64,000 bases of DNA from Rhytidiadelphus loreus (GCA_947034895.1 OX344764.1:49705348-49769347); one strand, 5' to 3'. Shown: positions 35,691-49,342, numbered from the stretch's first letter. The notes: generated by a model from the letters alone, not told the origin. Numbers and translations are program-made.

Positions 35691-36720
35691 TTGCTCCAAT
35701 TTTGTACACTTGTATAAATTTCGGTGAAACTTGTATGATACTTGAATGAAGCTTTGGAAGTATTATTTGGGTGATTCTTAAGAAGGCACCAAAGGTAGCA
35801 TTCGTAACCACTATGTCATTATGGTGTAGCTAGTAGGAGTACCCCCAATTCACACTCTTTATTTACATTAGTCTTTATAAACCAAATTTCTTCTTCTTTC
35901 AAAACCTCTATTTTTAGGTAATTTTTTCCAAGTGGTTCTTAGGTGATGCTTTCCAATGGTATTTGAGTTAACTTTTGACGTTCGTACACGGATGAACATT
36001 ATAGGTTGTAATTGAGCAAACCTTCTAGGATGTTATTTGGCTAAACTTTTGGGATATTATTGGGTGAACCTTTCAAGGTGATACTCGTATGATTGAACCT
36101 TTCAAAATGGTATTTGGATGAATATTTTGGAGTGGTATTTCGGGTTTGTAATTGGGTGAATCATAGTGGTATTGTAGTTGAGTGGAACTTGCAGAATGTT
36201 CTTCGAATAAGCTTTCAAAGTGACATTTGTATAAAGCTTTCAGAGTATTACTTGAATTCAACTTTCAATGCAACTCGTATGTGAAGCTTTCAGAATGTTC
36301 TTCGAATAAGCTTTCAAAGCGACATTTGTATAAAGCTTTCGGAGTATTACTTGAATTCAAATTTTAATGCAACTCGTACGTGAAGCTTTTAGAATATTAT
36401 ATGAGTGAAGCTTTCAGAATGTTATTTGAGTGATGCTTTCAGAGAGTACTTAGACGAATCTTTTGGGATTTCACTATGTAAGGATTCGAAGTGAGTCTTT
36501 CCAAATGATACTTGGATAACCTTTCATAGTCACAATGTTATTCAAAAATATATGTTTCTGTTGGAGTTGAATACGAATGTTTGCTTGAATGAAGCTTTGA
36601 AGGTGATATGTGGGTGAGGCTTGAGGTGAAATATGAGTGTTACTTGGGCCTTGGGGGATATTTTGTTGTATGAAACTCAATTGCTATTTGGGTGATCCTA
36701 ATTAGTAACTTGTGTGTGCT
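35690..36720. repeat. Degenerate minisatellite with a 99-bp higher-order unit
   Basis: About 1 kb is filled with diverged copies of a word like GAAGCTTTCAGAATGTTATT with spacing near 30-33 bp. At 36193 and 36292 a 99-bp block (about three sub-units) is tandemly repeated with only a few differences, so it is a recent amplification within an old array. Confidence 0.75.
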
Positions 36721-37975
36721 ATTTAGATGAAACCTTAGGTGATAATTATGTGAACCTTGAATGATTTTTAGAAGTAGATAATACCAAAACAAAAACAAAG
36801 ATCCACATGAAATTATTACTGGTATATAAATAAAGTGGACAAAGTGCATACCCACAATTGCCTCTTCTATGGTTGGATCTCCAATCATTATATGCCTAAA
36901 ATGTTAGTTATTTAGTTTTAGATAAGTATTGATAGGAAACACAATTGAAAAAGGAACAACTTTGGATATGTCTACTTTTGATAGTTAGATTGTAAACCCA
37001 AGTTTATACTTAGGAGGTCAAATCTATGTCCTTTTCTATAAATGAAGAGTCCACTTAATATCCTACAAGGCCAAAGTAGATAATATCTTTCATGTTTTTA
37101 GAAGCGGTTTTCTTTCCAAAATCTTTAAGATAGGCCAAGTGGAATTTTGCATGAACACGTGACACCTTAAACTTACAAGCTAAATTTTTTGTCTATTTAA
37201 TTGATATCAAGATCTATTTATTATTTTTTGTGTTGAGGCATCATTTGTCATGGTTACATTTGATATCATTGAATTTGAGTGGTCTCCTCTTTTGAACATG
37301 GTAAAAATCACCTTTTAGAAAGAAGACAAAGAATCAATTCAAAATCCCTATGAAGATTAATATAAAATTAAAAGTATATAAACTTCAAGATACATCTGTG
37401 GGGTCGAAGTACAATTGATATTAAGTGATGTTTAATATATAGGCCTTCAAGGTCTATGCCTCTTTTTATTTGAATAAAAACCTTTCCATCCATTTTTTTC
37501 TCCATTTGTTAGAAGTCTTTTTTAATTTCTTGTTTAAAAATTTTACATATTGACATCTTATTACATTCTAAAGTTGAAAATGATAATTTGGGATTCACTT
37601 TAGATTAATTTTTAAAATTAAATTAAAAAAAATTTATAACATAAAAATCTTTTTAAAGTATCATATTTTAGAACTTTTGTAGTTCAAATCCATAACATCA
37701 ATTTTAATGTGGAATGAATCTAATATTTGATTATGAAAAAATTAGAATGAAGTTTTCAAAAAATAATTAAATTATTTTACTAAGTAGTGATTAATGAAAT
37801 GATAAAATTCAAATATATATGCTTTACAAAGCATACTTAACAACATTTATATCACCAAATTGTTCTATTACATCAAACTTTACAACTTTTGTCAAAATTC
37901 TAATCTCATTAAAATTTGGTTACATAATTAAATTTTTAAACCTTTTATACTTCATAGAGTGTCATGAAGTCTAAA
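36721..37975. other. AT-rich intergenic, nothing recognised
   Basis: No gene or repeat could be supported; long A/T runs dominate. Confidence 0.5.
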
Positions 37976-37978
37976 TTT

Positions 37979-38212
37979 TATGTGTTGTGTGGTGCTATAT
38001 TTTCTAAGACTACAGAAATTTGTTCAATATAGTGGCATATAATGAATATTGATGAAATTGCTTTATGCTTCTATATAGTTCTATAAACTTCTTTGACAAA
38101 CCCTCTCATATTTTATGTGTTGTGTGGTGCTATATTTTCCAAGACTACAGAAATTTGTTCTTTATACTTCCGTATAGTTCTATAAACTTCTTTGACAAAC
38201 TCTCTCATATTG
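37979..38212. repeat. Tandem duplication with an internal length difference
   Basis: TATGTGTTGTGTGGTGCTAT to CTTTGACAAACCCTCTCATA (about 37979-38111) is repeated at 38116-38212. The first unit has about 40 extra bases after AGAAATTTGTTC. Confidence 0.8.
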
Positions 38213-38384
38213 TAAATGTTGATGTGATAAAAGTTTATAGAAAAGCTATCAATTGACATGAATGTAGAGTAAATTCTAACATCAAAGAAGTTAATATAAA
38301 ACAAATACATATTCATTGGTGCATGAGAAATACTCCAAGTTTTGTTGTGTCATAAGCTAAATGCACTTACAAATATTATTCATT

Positions 38385-38952
38385 TGAAAATAAAAATAAA
38401 AAATTTCGAAAAAAATTCACATTCATGCTTGAAAAAAATAGTAAATAGAAGTAGAGCATGATTTAAAATGATAAATTGTTAAGAATTTTGTTATGGAATT
38501 GAAAAATGCCAATTCTAATGGTTGTAATGTTGTAATAAACAATCTACATCCAATGATTTTATTTTTTTCAAATAAAATAGAAAATTGAGTCAAATAAAGG
38601 ACTTCATACTACTTGCAAACAAATACTCCTCATAACTTTCATCCAATTAATCAAAATAGAATGATTCAAAGTTTTCCTCATATATTTAAATCTAAAAAAT
38701 CAATTTCAAATTTTGTTTTTTGAAAAAGTGATTTTTTTTGCTCTTCAAGTTGTCTAGGTTGAGAAAGAAACATCATATTGTACAATAATTTTTTAACCGT
38801 GTAGTCAAAAGTTACGAAAATTGTTACACCTTGAAGTGACTCCTTGACCATGTGTGAAATTTTCAAAGACGAAAAATGAAAATTTTGTTCATAGTGAGCT
38901 ACCCAAAATTTCTATGTTGTCAAAAAATATTGTTTGGTCCTTTAGGGATTAA
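38385..38952. mobile_element. TTAA-type element, left end lost
   Basis: Ends TTTGGTCCTTTAGGGATTAA, as the 20108-20556 element does. The interior (CATAACTTTCATCCAATTAA, TAATCAAAATAGAATGATTC) has an inverted relative at 57090-57310. Confidence 0.55.
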
Positions 38953-41050
38953 GCATTTAAGAAAAATCATTAAAGTATGCAAAAAACTTATTGGTTATCA
39001 TTCATATAATTGCCAATTTTTAAATTCAAGTATTAAGAAGTACATTGCTTAGTAAGATCTTGTAGTTGATATCAATTCTAAGTAATTTTTTTGTTTGGAT
39101 TTTAATGGTTCAACAATTCATAGTCTTGGAACACTTTTAGAAAAATTATGATTGAAACATCTAAAAACAACAATTTTCTATTGTCCTAGGCATTGGTGGT
39201 CATGATTTGATCAATTTAACAAAATTCTATAAAAATGCCAACAATTTTTTGTTGTTCTAAGTACTTTAAAAAAATCAAATTGACAAAAATCTAGGAGATT
39301 TTATAAGTAATAATTTTTTATTTGTTTGTGCACATGTGAATTCAAGATCGTGCGTTGGATGACTAATGTAATGTTGCAAGAGCAAGGTCTCAAAATCCAA
39401 CCCTTGTGCTAACAGATATGCTCACATGGTAGTTGACCTTGGTGATGTGGTTGTATTGACCATGTTGATATGGCAATTAAAAAAATATATATTGTTCAGA
39501 TCAATAGATTTGAGTGTAATTTTGACCAAACAACGCAGCCAAAACAACATATGCAAATAACATAGTCCATGTTGTTTTGGTCATAGATTTTTGTAGTCGT
39601 GGAACGAAATTGGTTATTGTCATATTTATTTGTTATATCTTGAATAAAAAGATACAAAATTATCACTTTCATTACTGACTTTTAAGAGCCATTTGTTCGG
39701 AAAAATTTATACTAGATTATTTCAAAAGTTTATCAAATTATCAAGTGAAGAGCTTCAATTTAAACTAAAACAACATCTTAATGTTGAGCTTGCTAGTCAA
39801 AAATGAAATGAAATCAAACTTGAAATAAATTCCTTCATACCAATCAATGTAATTAATGCAATCCTAATCAATTTTTCATCAAATATCTAATGAATAAAGA
39901 TTTGGAATTTGTTACACATTAAATTTAAAAAAATTTAATCCATAAAATCAATAATTTATTTATTTATAATTTAAAATCCATATATTTATAAAGTTATAAA
40001 GTCTATTTTTTATTTTTATAAATTAAAAATAATAATTTTATAAATTTTAATATTTTAGTTTTCTAATTTTCAATTTTAAAAATTGAATTCATAAACTTAT
40101 AATAATAGGAAAGAGAAGGTTCTAATCTAATAGAACAAACTCCAAATGGTTGTAGTTTAATGCATCCTTGACTAGGCAACAAAGTTCAAACATATAAAGC
40201 CCTACTAAATTGTGAATGAAAACTCTCACAAAAAACACTTGATTTAATTAGGTGGACTTGAAATGGCTACCATCATTTTGGACAAATAACGTCATTGTGG
40301 ATAATCAATGTTATTTTAGATAGCCAACATCATTGTGGACATCAAGGGGTGGCAAGGTAGGGGTGCTTATCTCTTTTCGCTACATAGGTAAATGTCATTT
40401 TGAATAGTCAACTTCATTGTGGATAGCCAATATCATCCATAGATAGATGATAAAATTATGGCTTCAAATTATGACCTTTATTCGAGTGACTTCAGAAATT
40501 CAAAGACTTCATATCATATGTGGTCAACGAACCTAGTATTATGTTATCAAACATAGACAAATAGCTCTCCTACATATCAATGCATAAGCCAACTATGAAC
40601 TAAATATTGTCACATGAATGAGCATAGTTGAAAATTAAAAAAAAAAAATGGAATGACAACATTTCAGTAAAAGCTGGATTAAGTTTGAACATTTATAGGG
40701 TCCAATTTTCAATTCGAGTGCCAATACAGTGTTTTCGCAAATTAAAAAAAATCATGTTTGTCCACCTTCTATAAAACATTAATAATCAATATATTAGCTA
40801 AATACAATATAATAATTATAGTCTCCTAAATATACAAGAAGAATACATTCAATTCCTCATTTAGTTTTGCAATTTCAATTGATATCACATACCATAAATA
40901 CACAATAAAACAATTACACTATTCCAAAGAAAGGAAAAAAATATATATATGAAGGGGTTCACTATGTAGCAAATTGTGTTTTTTTCAATTTTTTAATATA
41001 AATCACGTTTCCTCCAAAAATAAAAAATAAAAAATTTAGGGTTCAAATAA
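38953..41050. other. AT-rich intergenic
   Basis: 40255-40440 has loosely repeated phrases (TCATTGTGGATA, GCCAACATCATTGTGGACAT). An inverted pair CCAAAACAACAT/ATGTTGTTTTGG lies at about 39540-39580. No gene. Confidence 0.45.
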
Positions 41051-41089
41051 CCCCTCCAAAAAACAATCGCAAGGCAAGTCCACCCCCAA

Positions 41090-41280
41090 GCAGGGCACGT
41101 GTCCCCACCCACCCAGCCAATCAGAATCGCAGGAAGGGATGGCGGGGAGAAGAACTCGAAGAAGATAACGCAAAGCATGAACTCCCATGCCTCGTAGCTG
41201 CCATCTCATCCCCCCTGCTTTCTCTCTCTCTCTTTTTCCTTTTCTTTTTCCCTTTCCTTTTTTCTTTATCTTTTTCTAAT
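41090..41280 (+). promoter_or_regulatory. Probable promoter of the OXS3-family gene
   Basis: 41096-41103 is CACGTGTC, an ABRE/G-box-like site. A CCAAT box lies at 41117-41121 and a CT-rich tract at 41218-41275, typical of plant core promoters lacking a clear TATA. Composition changes here from AT-rich desert to GC-rich. ABA control is an inference. Confidence 0.45.
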
Positions 41281-42522
41281 GATGAGACCGCGTGGTTCGT
41301 TTCTTTCCCCGTCATCCCGCTCGCCTGGTTCGTCCCCGCGGATGTCGCCCATCCTGTCAGAGCCACCCTCTTGCGGATCACTACAGACTGCGCCTCCTAG
41401 TCAGCCACCCTCTTGCCCTTTCCTCCCCTTCCGACCCACATCTCATCTCGACGAACAAACCCTCAAACCTTTCTTCTTCTTCCAGCCAGCCATCGCTACT
41501 TATGTTCCATTCTGTCGTCTTCCTTTCTTCGTCTTCGTCTTCATCTTCATTTTTCATTTTTCATTTTCATTTCTACCCAACAGTTCTGTCACTTACATTC
41601 TGGCGCCGGTCGTTACGCACAAATTGAGCCTCGCAGCAAGCGGAGAGACGAATGATCTGTTCTGAAGTTTGGGAGCTTGGGTGGAGTTCAGAGTTTGGTT
41701 AAAAGTTTGGTGGAGTGTTTGTTTTGGGTTGAGAGAGAGAGAGAGGAGAGACGTGGAAAGAGAGAGAGAGAGATATTGCGAGAGATTGAATGCGTAAGCA
41801 GAAAGGGTGAGTGCGAGATCTGATTCTGCGTCTCCTCGTTTCAAGGGGTGCGGGTTGGGTGTTCGTTGGGTGCCCGTGTTCGCGAACGGCGGGAGGATTC
41901 GGTGTTCGTGTTTGGTTGAGATTTGAGAAATTTAGTAGGGCAGAGAGGAGAGAGCGAGAAAGTGAGTGAGAGAGTTCGAGGTTGGGTGTGGAACGGCGTT
42001 CATTAAAGGGGAAAGGGAGTAAGCGGAGGGAGAGGTTTCTGGAGCCCTTTGTTTTGTGGAATCTGCGCGTGGGTAGGGGCGAGTTTCATGTAAGGGAGAA
42101 CAGGAAGCACGAGTTCAGGGTTTGAATTTTTTTCATGAAGGTTGCTGCGACGGACGGACGAGCAGTGGACGGGAGAGAGAAGAGGAGTCGTCCTTTGGTG
42201 GTGATCTTTTTTGGGGGGTTCGAAGTTTTTTCGTTCCAACGCGGATGCCCCACGCAGGCGACGTATTTGCAGAGTGTAGTGGATGCACCAACACGCGCCG
42301 CAAAGATGGATATGGAAGAAAGAGTGTTCGGTGTTGTTTGATGAAGTCCGGTGTTCGCTGCTTCTCCTCGAGTCGTCAAGCTTTTTTTAACGGCGCCCCT
42401 CTGGTTTGTCAGTTCATCCACCCTCGGCAGCGCAAGCAGAAGAGTGTGTTGGTTGACGGAGAAGAAGAAAAGACGCACGAATTTCAGTTATTTCTTTTTG
42501 ATTAGGTAGTGGAGAGAGAATT
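41281..42522 (+). other. Long 5' leader region with upstream ORFs
   Basis: Between the CT tract and the start codon lie over 1.2 kb of GC-rich, GA/CT-rich sequence with several upstream ATGs: a 6-codon frame at 41790, and a 68-codon frame 42135-42341 that ends before the main start. Where transcription starts and whether a leader intron exists cannot be seen. Confidence 0.45.
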
Positions 42523-44233
42523 ATGTCCATCGCGTATCAATGCTGGGAGATGGGGGTTGGATCCACCGTGGGGTACAGCAAAGGCTCCTCCTCTCTTCCC
42601 CAGTACGTGACTGAGAACAACAACGGGTCGACAACGTTACGCTGCCTCCCCAGCCCTTCTTCCCACCACCACCACCACCACCACCACGAGGCTTCTTTCG
42701 TCATGTACATGCAACAACAACATCAACCACCCCCTCAAGGGTCTTCTCTCCTTCCCAAGGACATGGCCACTGTAAGATTCTCGTCGTCTTCACCTCCAAT
42801 TTCTGCCACTGCCTCGTCTCCTACTACAACTCTCCCTGATGAGACTAATCCTGAAGCAACACCCCCGAAGCAAGAAGCTGTTTCCGAAACAAATGTGACA
42901 ACAAGCTCCTTGACTAGCGAGCGTTCGGCCGAAGAGAAGGCCAGCGATGGCGAGAGCAAGCGGTTGGAATCAGCAGCAGGGGTACCCGGGACCATTGCCA
43001 GTGGAAGCTTGTCCCAGTTTCAAGGCTTGCGAGTGAAAGTGGGATCGTCTCATGCGAAGCCGGGCGTTGTGGAACACATTGTTCCCGTGAGCAGCAGTGC
43101 ATTATTACCATATGGGGGATACATGTATGGCTCCTCGGCCCCCAACAATGAACACTCTTCGGAGTCTTCTTCTTCGATTTGTCAAGCGAGCGAAGATAGC
43201 GGCTCATGCTCTTCAGGAGATACTGGTGGTGAGGAGGCGCAGTCTGTGTATCGTGGCCCCTTGACGACCATGATGTCGGCCTTGGACGAGTCTCTTCCTA
43301 TCAAGTAAGCACCGACATGATCAGATGGTGCTTGTTCATATCTTGTGGTTCTTATTTAGAAGAGTCTTAGGTTGGCTTTGTTCTTGTTTTTGATATGGTT
43401 GCGGTATCGATATGGTAGTGCCTCTGGTAGTTATGGAGTATGTTAAGGTGGAGGATAGTGTCTTCCCTCACTTATGCATTTGAACTAATATGAGGAGTGC
43501 GCTCTTATTGGGGAGCTTACTCATGAGACCTTACTGTAGATATCACACAAGAGTCAAACTCTCGAGATCAAATCGTTTTCTCACTCAATGTATGATGATA
43601 TCTTATGAAATTATCCGACCACCATGGAAAGCTATCGACCAAGTTAGCCAAGTGATGCTTACACATACCTTGCTAATTGAAGGCCAACTAGAGAGATTAG
43701 AGTTTCAGTTGGTATCAGTGTGGATTAGGTCCCTAACATTCTCTACCGTATGTAATGGTGTATCTTCACCTATGTGATGTGTGTTATGGTATGTTCTGAT
43801 CGAGTTCTTCTTATGCCACTCTTGCAGGAGACCTGGTTTATCAAAGTTTTTCGGTGGCAAGTCGCGTTCGTTCTCTTCACTGGCGGAAGTGTCCACTGTG
43901 ACGGAGCTAGCTAAGCCCAACAATCCATATGCGAAGCGTCGGAAGATGGGTTTCAATTGTCCATTGGGGGACAAGACCAGGTCGTATCCACCTCCAACGC
44001 GCTCTTCAGGTACCAGCATTGCGAAGAAGCTACCGAGCAATGGCAGCAGGAACACGCTAGCAGTGGCAGTGATACTTGGGGGGCTTCAGGAGGACCAGCA
44101 GCCACCAGCAGCAGCTGCAGTCCCTAAACCTGAAACCAGAACCTTTCCATCCCGATCATACTCGCTCACCGATCTACCTCACCACTCAGGCAGTCCACCA
44201 CCACCACTGAGACGATCATTTGGAAGACCTTGA
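42523..44233 (+). CDS. OXIDATIVE STRESS 3 (OXS3)-family protein
   Basis: Exon 1 is 42523-43304 and exon 2 is 43828-44233, joined by a GT-AG intron of 523 nt that splits a lysine codon. The product has 395 residues. Family motifs in order: serine-rich SSSSICQASEDSGS (215-228), YRGPLTTMMSALDESLPIK (243-261), RPGLSKFFGGKSRSFSSLA (262-280), then ELAKPNNPYAKRRKM (287-301), whose basic end could be a nuclear signal, and near the C-terminus SRSYSLTDLP. In Arabidopsis OXS3 these blocks lie in a nuclear protein that raises tolerance to metals and oxidants. The N-terminal half is low complexity with eight histidines at 48-55 and is poorly conserved. At 395 residues it is longer than the Arabidopsis founder protein. 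It has no partner gene nearby. The assignment rests on motif order and is strong; biochemical activity is unknown. Confidence 0.88.
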
Positions 44234-45160
44234 AAATGGAATACAACCGCTGGATTTTCTCCATTGCTTATGGACAAGGTGTAACCCAGATTTTCACCTT
44301 GTACCAATTATTAGGACTCCAAGCCCTTTTCCAGGGGATGATTGTTTCCTGCTTAGATCGGATGGCAGGCATGTCCAGGACCACTGCGTTGCAAAAGGAA
44401 CCTGGCGCGACTCTGCCATAAGTAGCTTTTATTTGAGGTGATCGGGGAAATGGTATTCTTACGTACATGGTTTCGGAAAGCTTGACATGTGAAGGTGACC
44501 TGTTGAGCTCGCCCAGACTGGCTCTGAGATTGAAAACCACATGATTCGTAGAGTCTGCAGGGGAGGGATTCGCAGGTAGTTTTGGGTGACATTACAGATG
44601 TGTGTCTTTGACCCCCAGCCGAGGAACATCAAGCGGATGACATCAAGTGGGGAACTGGTCTTTTGATTTTGAGATTAATATCACAGGTGTGCTCGAGTGC
44701 TTTTACAATTTAGTTGGGCTTCTTTTTCTGGTCCCTATCACCTGCAAGCAGTGGTGAGATTGAGCAGAAGCTGATGAAGAGGGATTAGATCAAGTCTACT
44801 ACCGACCCTGTTGACAACAAGGAACAGTCTTCTGTGGGGAGACGGACTTAGCGACAGCGTCAGAAACCCGGGGCATTTTAGAACAACCCATGTGCCCCCC
44901 CCTACTAGAGTGAGGAAAAACTTTGGCTGTGGGAGCCCAACTATATAGAGTGTTATACACATTGAGTTTGTTTGACTGAAAATACAGAACGAGATCCCCT
45001 GGGGAGAGTCTGCTATTTGATCAAGTGCAAAGGAGGTGGAGACATCATCATCTGACATTGCCGCAAGAAGGAAGGAAGGAAAACAACACCAACACTGTTG
45101 GTCTATCTTTATCTCATATCAAGCCTTGTAATATAGAATTGACATTTTTGTGTGGATCAT
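44234..45160 (+). other. Probable 3' UTR of the OXS3-family gene
   Basis: GC content stays raised for about 900 bp after the stop, then falls. CTTGTAATATAG and CGTTGTAATGAATTC at 45125-45175 look like plant 3' end signals. Short frames here lack motifs. Confidence 0.45.
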
Positions 45161-46365
45161 CGTTGTAATGAATTCAAAGGAAGATTTTCCTTTTCCATCC
45201 TTTTTCTATTTCTGCTTCTTCGTTGTGATATGCTTATTTATTTGTATGTATTGGATTCTTCGCAATATTGGATGTTGCTTGTGTGTGTGTACTGTTTGTT
45301 TGTGATCCTTTGTTTTGGGACCCCGATTGCTTACTAGGTATAGAATATCCTTGTGAAATGAGCTCTGATTATTTTCTTCAGATCCTACTACTGTACAGTG
45401 GATTGCGATTTTTGCTCCCGAAGTTCCAAGTCACTAGAGTAGACTAGATTTTTTTTTACAGGAGCTTTGTTTGGTCTCACAAAGAGGGAACTGGTTGGTA
45501 TGTGGGATGCGCATGTGCACTTGTTGTGTGCCTATCGTCATTGTTTGCATCTTGTCTATGAATATAGGAATTTCTTGGAATACTTCCCTATCAGTAGCCG
45601 ATTACACTGTTCCCTTCGTGTCCGTCTAACCCAGATCTTCTTGCTACTGTTGCTATAACAGATCATGTCTGTACACTTCTTTTCCGCTTTTAACTTATTG
45701 TGGAATTTACAATACTTGATTTAACACGTCAAGTCCTACGTCAGCAGTGTACTACGATACCTGATTCGATGGATAATAATTCAAGCTCACCAATATGAGA
45801 AAAGCCAGTAAAATTGCCGCAAGTGAGGTTCAGGTAGTGCTTGTACCTTTCAACCTTACCTGTAGTAGTGTCTTACTGATTTGACCAATTCGTTTTTTTT
45901 AGTTGCATAAAAATAGAACATTTATATTCACCTGCACGAAAAGCAGGAAATTAATCTGCAGCATTGAGTGAATACAGAGTGAAAACATTGATATTTTTAT
46001 TGCACGCAATTTGTTTTTACCTTGAATTATGTTCTATCAGATTAGCAAGATTTTTTAAGTTATGGGAAAAAGATTATTGCCACGGTGGTGGTACGGTACA
46101 CTTGAATGAATGCTCATATCTTGATAGGTACTGTACAATGCTTGAACTCCAAGGGTGGTGTTATTATTGTGGATGGACTCAATCCAAAACAGGTGTACTG
46201 CAACTGTGCAACCCATCTTCAACGTGGAGGCACTTCCAGCAACTTGGAGAGGAGAAAAAGAGAACCAAAAATCTGTGTTCATGGAAACCTGGTACCTTGG
46301 TACCTTTGCGAGGTAGGTCAACCTCATTCAGACAGCATGAAACAACTCTCAAAATCCGATTTAAG
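45161..46365. other. Intergenic, nothing recognised
   Basis: No gene or repeat could be supported; the GT-rich piece at 45280-45310 is low complexity. Confidence 0.4.
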
Positions 46366-46625
46366 CGGTGGGTACCCCCCCAAAACCGTCACTTTTTTGC
46401 TTGCTTCTTTGCCTTAGTTACTATTATTAGACTGGTCTAATTTTCATACTTTCTTGTTGGCAGTTAAAAGGAGGTTTCAATGTACCAAAGAACATGATAT
46501 TTGGATATTGTATGCAAAAGTTAGGAAGGAACAAAGTTTGGTTCTAAAACGGTTTCTTTCATAGGTACATGATTGATTTTGGAGATGTACACAAAGGGAA
46601 GGTGGTGGTTTTGAGTTAGTGGTGC
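46366..46625 (+). mobile_element. AAGGTGGGTA-group MITE
   Basis: GCGGTGGGTACCCCCCCAAA opens it; CAGTTAAAAGGAGGTTTCAA and ATTTGGATATTGTATGCAAA match the group. The right end is decayed at about AGTTAGTGGTGC. Confidence 0.7.
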
Positions 46626-48119
46626 TTTTTTTTTTTGGAAGGAAAGGGGGGGGGGGAGGATCACCTCAATCCGTGCCTCTAATTCATGCAAGGTACAACA
46701 AATCATCATGGTTTGAAAAATTAGGAATTTGCCCTCGTACCATTGCTGAAATGTTTTTAATTTTTCTCCCCTTATAAAGATATGTATGAGAAACGGCAAG
46801 ACTAATTGGAATTATATTCTTTTGACAAAGTATGAATTCATTATGAATTTTTGAAGTATGTTGGCCATCATGGCTCAATAGAGTCTCTAAATGACCTCCA
46901 AAACCAACAATAAATGTACCCATCAGGTTCATCTTACCCGCCTACATCAATCTCAATATTTCCTGACATGGCTACAACATGAAGGCCTAAAAAAGTCACT
47001 TCTTGCAATGAATTTACACTTTAAAGGTGGAAGTTCCTATTGTAGTCACTAATCACTCTATTTACGGTCACCTAAGACATTGATTGTGGCCACTACCTCA
47101 ATCCACTATAGCCTAGATCTCATTTATTGAAAAGAAACTGGAATGGGTCATTTCGTGGGTGTTTAGAATGGGTTACGTCTCCATGATGCAATGTTCTACA
47201 TTAATAAATGTTTGAGATTTGATAGATTGAGATAATCATCTCTGTTGTTTTTTAAAACCATCATTAAAAAATAAGGCAATCCAAGTGCATTGATAGAACA
47301 AATATTTGAAAGCACTAAGCTTCAATGTAAGAATTGGGTGTTGAAGGCCTATATATGGTAATCAACTTGGTGCTCATTTGGGTGTTTGGTATCAATCCTC
47401 ACATTGGAGTTTGGTGCTCCAAACATTTAATTCTACTACTTCTAACCCCTAAGAGTCTTGAAATCTATTGGGCAAATTATGAATGTCTTTGGCCCCTAAT
47501 TGTAGGAGGTACATGAAACGAATGAAAAACATCTAAGAATGTTGAAAAATAGTTTTTTTTTCAATTCTTTAGTGATGTGACTAGCGTAGTAACTTGGTGC
47601 TTGATGATTTCTATGCAAGGTTCTAGTTCTACATTCCTTTTTCATAGATTCTTAAAGATTGTTATTTCTTAAATCCTAAATGCAAAACAATGTAATGTGA
47701 AAGCCTTTTAAGTCCCTATACCCAAACTATGTATCACACAATGACAATTTTAGTCAATTCATAGTACATAGCAAAAAAATTGTTCTCTGTCTAGTAAAAT
47801 TGTTCAATTTAAAGAATGGACGAAACCAAATAAGATTTGAGCAATTGAAAATTCCAATGCTCAAATAACAACAAATGATACAAAAAAATTATTTACAAAT
47901 CCATGGAGTTTTGTTTTCGTCTGATGATTTGTTATCTTTAGCACGTCAAATACTTGTCAATATTATTTTTTATTCAAAAATATAAAATATTTTTAAAAGC
48001 ACAAATAAGTTAGAACTTTATTTTTATTATTGTATTTTGAGGCAATGGCAAGATTTAATAATCAAATCAATTAATAAACAAATAATAATTTGACTTCACT
48101 TTGGTTTTAATTATTAGTT
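46626..48119. other. AT-rich intergenic, nothing recognised
   Basis: A G-run of 12 at 46648-46659 is the only notable feature. No gene. Confidence 0.45.
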
Positions 48120-48930
48120 TTAACCCCTAACTGCCTCATCAACCATATATGGTCGATCTGAAATTTCAGGCTCATTTTGAAGTGGGCAGTTAAATTCGTT
48201 TGCCCGTTTAAAAAAAAAATTGGGGCAGTTTTTAGGGTTAACTATTCAAAACTTTCATTTTTCACTGAAAAAGGTACATATTTGAGTGTTGAGAGGTCTC
48301 CAAAGCCATTTATGTCCGTTAGTGGAAGAGTAAAGCTTGCTAATTTTACTTCATTTTTCAACTTTGAGCAATTTCACTTGATTTGAGATCTAAAAACTTC
48401 CACTCATTCATTTGCTTTGAAAATGGTCCCAATCGAAAGAGTACAGTGTTTTCATGATTTTCACCATTGAAAATTTAAACAAGCAAGTGTTGATTTGGAG
48501 TTATTTGTGAATTATACTTATTAAAAAAATTGCATCTCAACAATTGCAAGGTGGATTGTGTAATGAGTTTAATAGCTTTTCAAGTGATATTAAGTTTTTT
48601 GAAAGGGTATTTTAGTGTGCTAACACAATTTGTAGTTGTTCATGTCACTTCTAATCCCAAAAAGCTTTTATGTGCAAATTTCGGAAACATTGTGGAGAGG
48701 GACAACATATTAAAAATAGAAAACGTACATTTCTCTTATTATAATCTCACAACTCTTACGGAATTTTGCACTCAAAATTGGTGTGCATACTAATAAGCAA
48801 GCTCTTTAAACATCCATACGGTTAGATTTTGAAAAAAAAATCATTTTGTTTCAATGGAGATAACTATAAGCCCATGTTCTTTTTTCATGGGAAAAATACA
48901 CTTGGAAAGGCTCAGGCACTTAGGGGTTAA
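48120..48930 (+). mobile_element. TTAA-flanked element, 811 bp
   Basis: Begins TTAACCCCTAACTGCCTCAT and ends GGCTCAGGCACTTAGGGGTTAA. The outer 16 bp of the ends match with one mismatch. A truncated inverted relative is at 14390-14880. Two short open frames inside show no transposase motif. Confidence 0.75.
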
Positions 48931-49342
48931 ATATATTCTTCTAAATAGTTATTTTCATTTAGTTCGTTGAAAGAAACATTACATTTTCTCTGATCCAAAT
49001 GACATTGCATGGTAAATTGTTTAATTTCTTGAATGACTTTTATTACTTGCAATGTTTGCATGGATGAAACTTCACCTATTTCAACTTACCTATTAGTGTA
49101 CGTGACAATAATTTATCAAAGTCACACTATTTTAAATCCATGCATGTTGAAATATTATCATATTGTACAAATCTTCACTCAAACAAATAGTAATTTTATA
49201 TAGATATAGTTTTTATTAGTTTTATAGATAACTCTAATTCTATGGCCTCACTAATTGAATAAATCAGTGTAGCCCCACCCCTTCTCCAATCTTTATATGG
49301 CTCACTCTTGAAGTTTGACTATGACAAAGGAAGATAGGGGGA
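48931..49342. other. AT-rich intergenic, nothing recognised
   Basis: No supported feature. Confidence 0.4.

Noticed and set aside
41279..41665. 128-codon open frame upstream of the OXS3-family gene
   Set aside because: Composition is pyrimidine-rich leader/promoter sequence translated as S, P and F runs; no motif, and a second overlapping frame is equally open.
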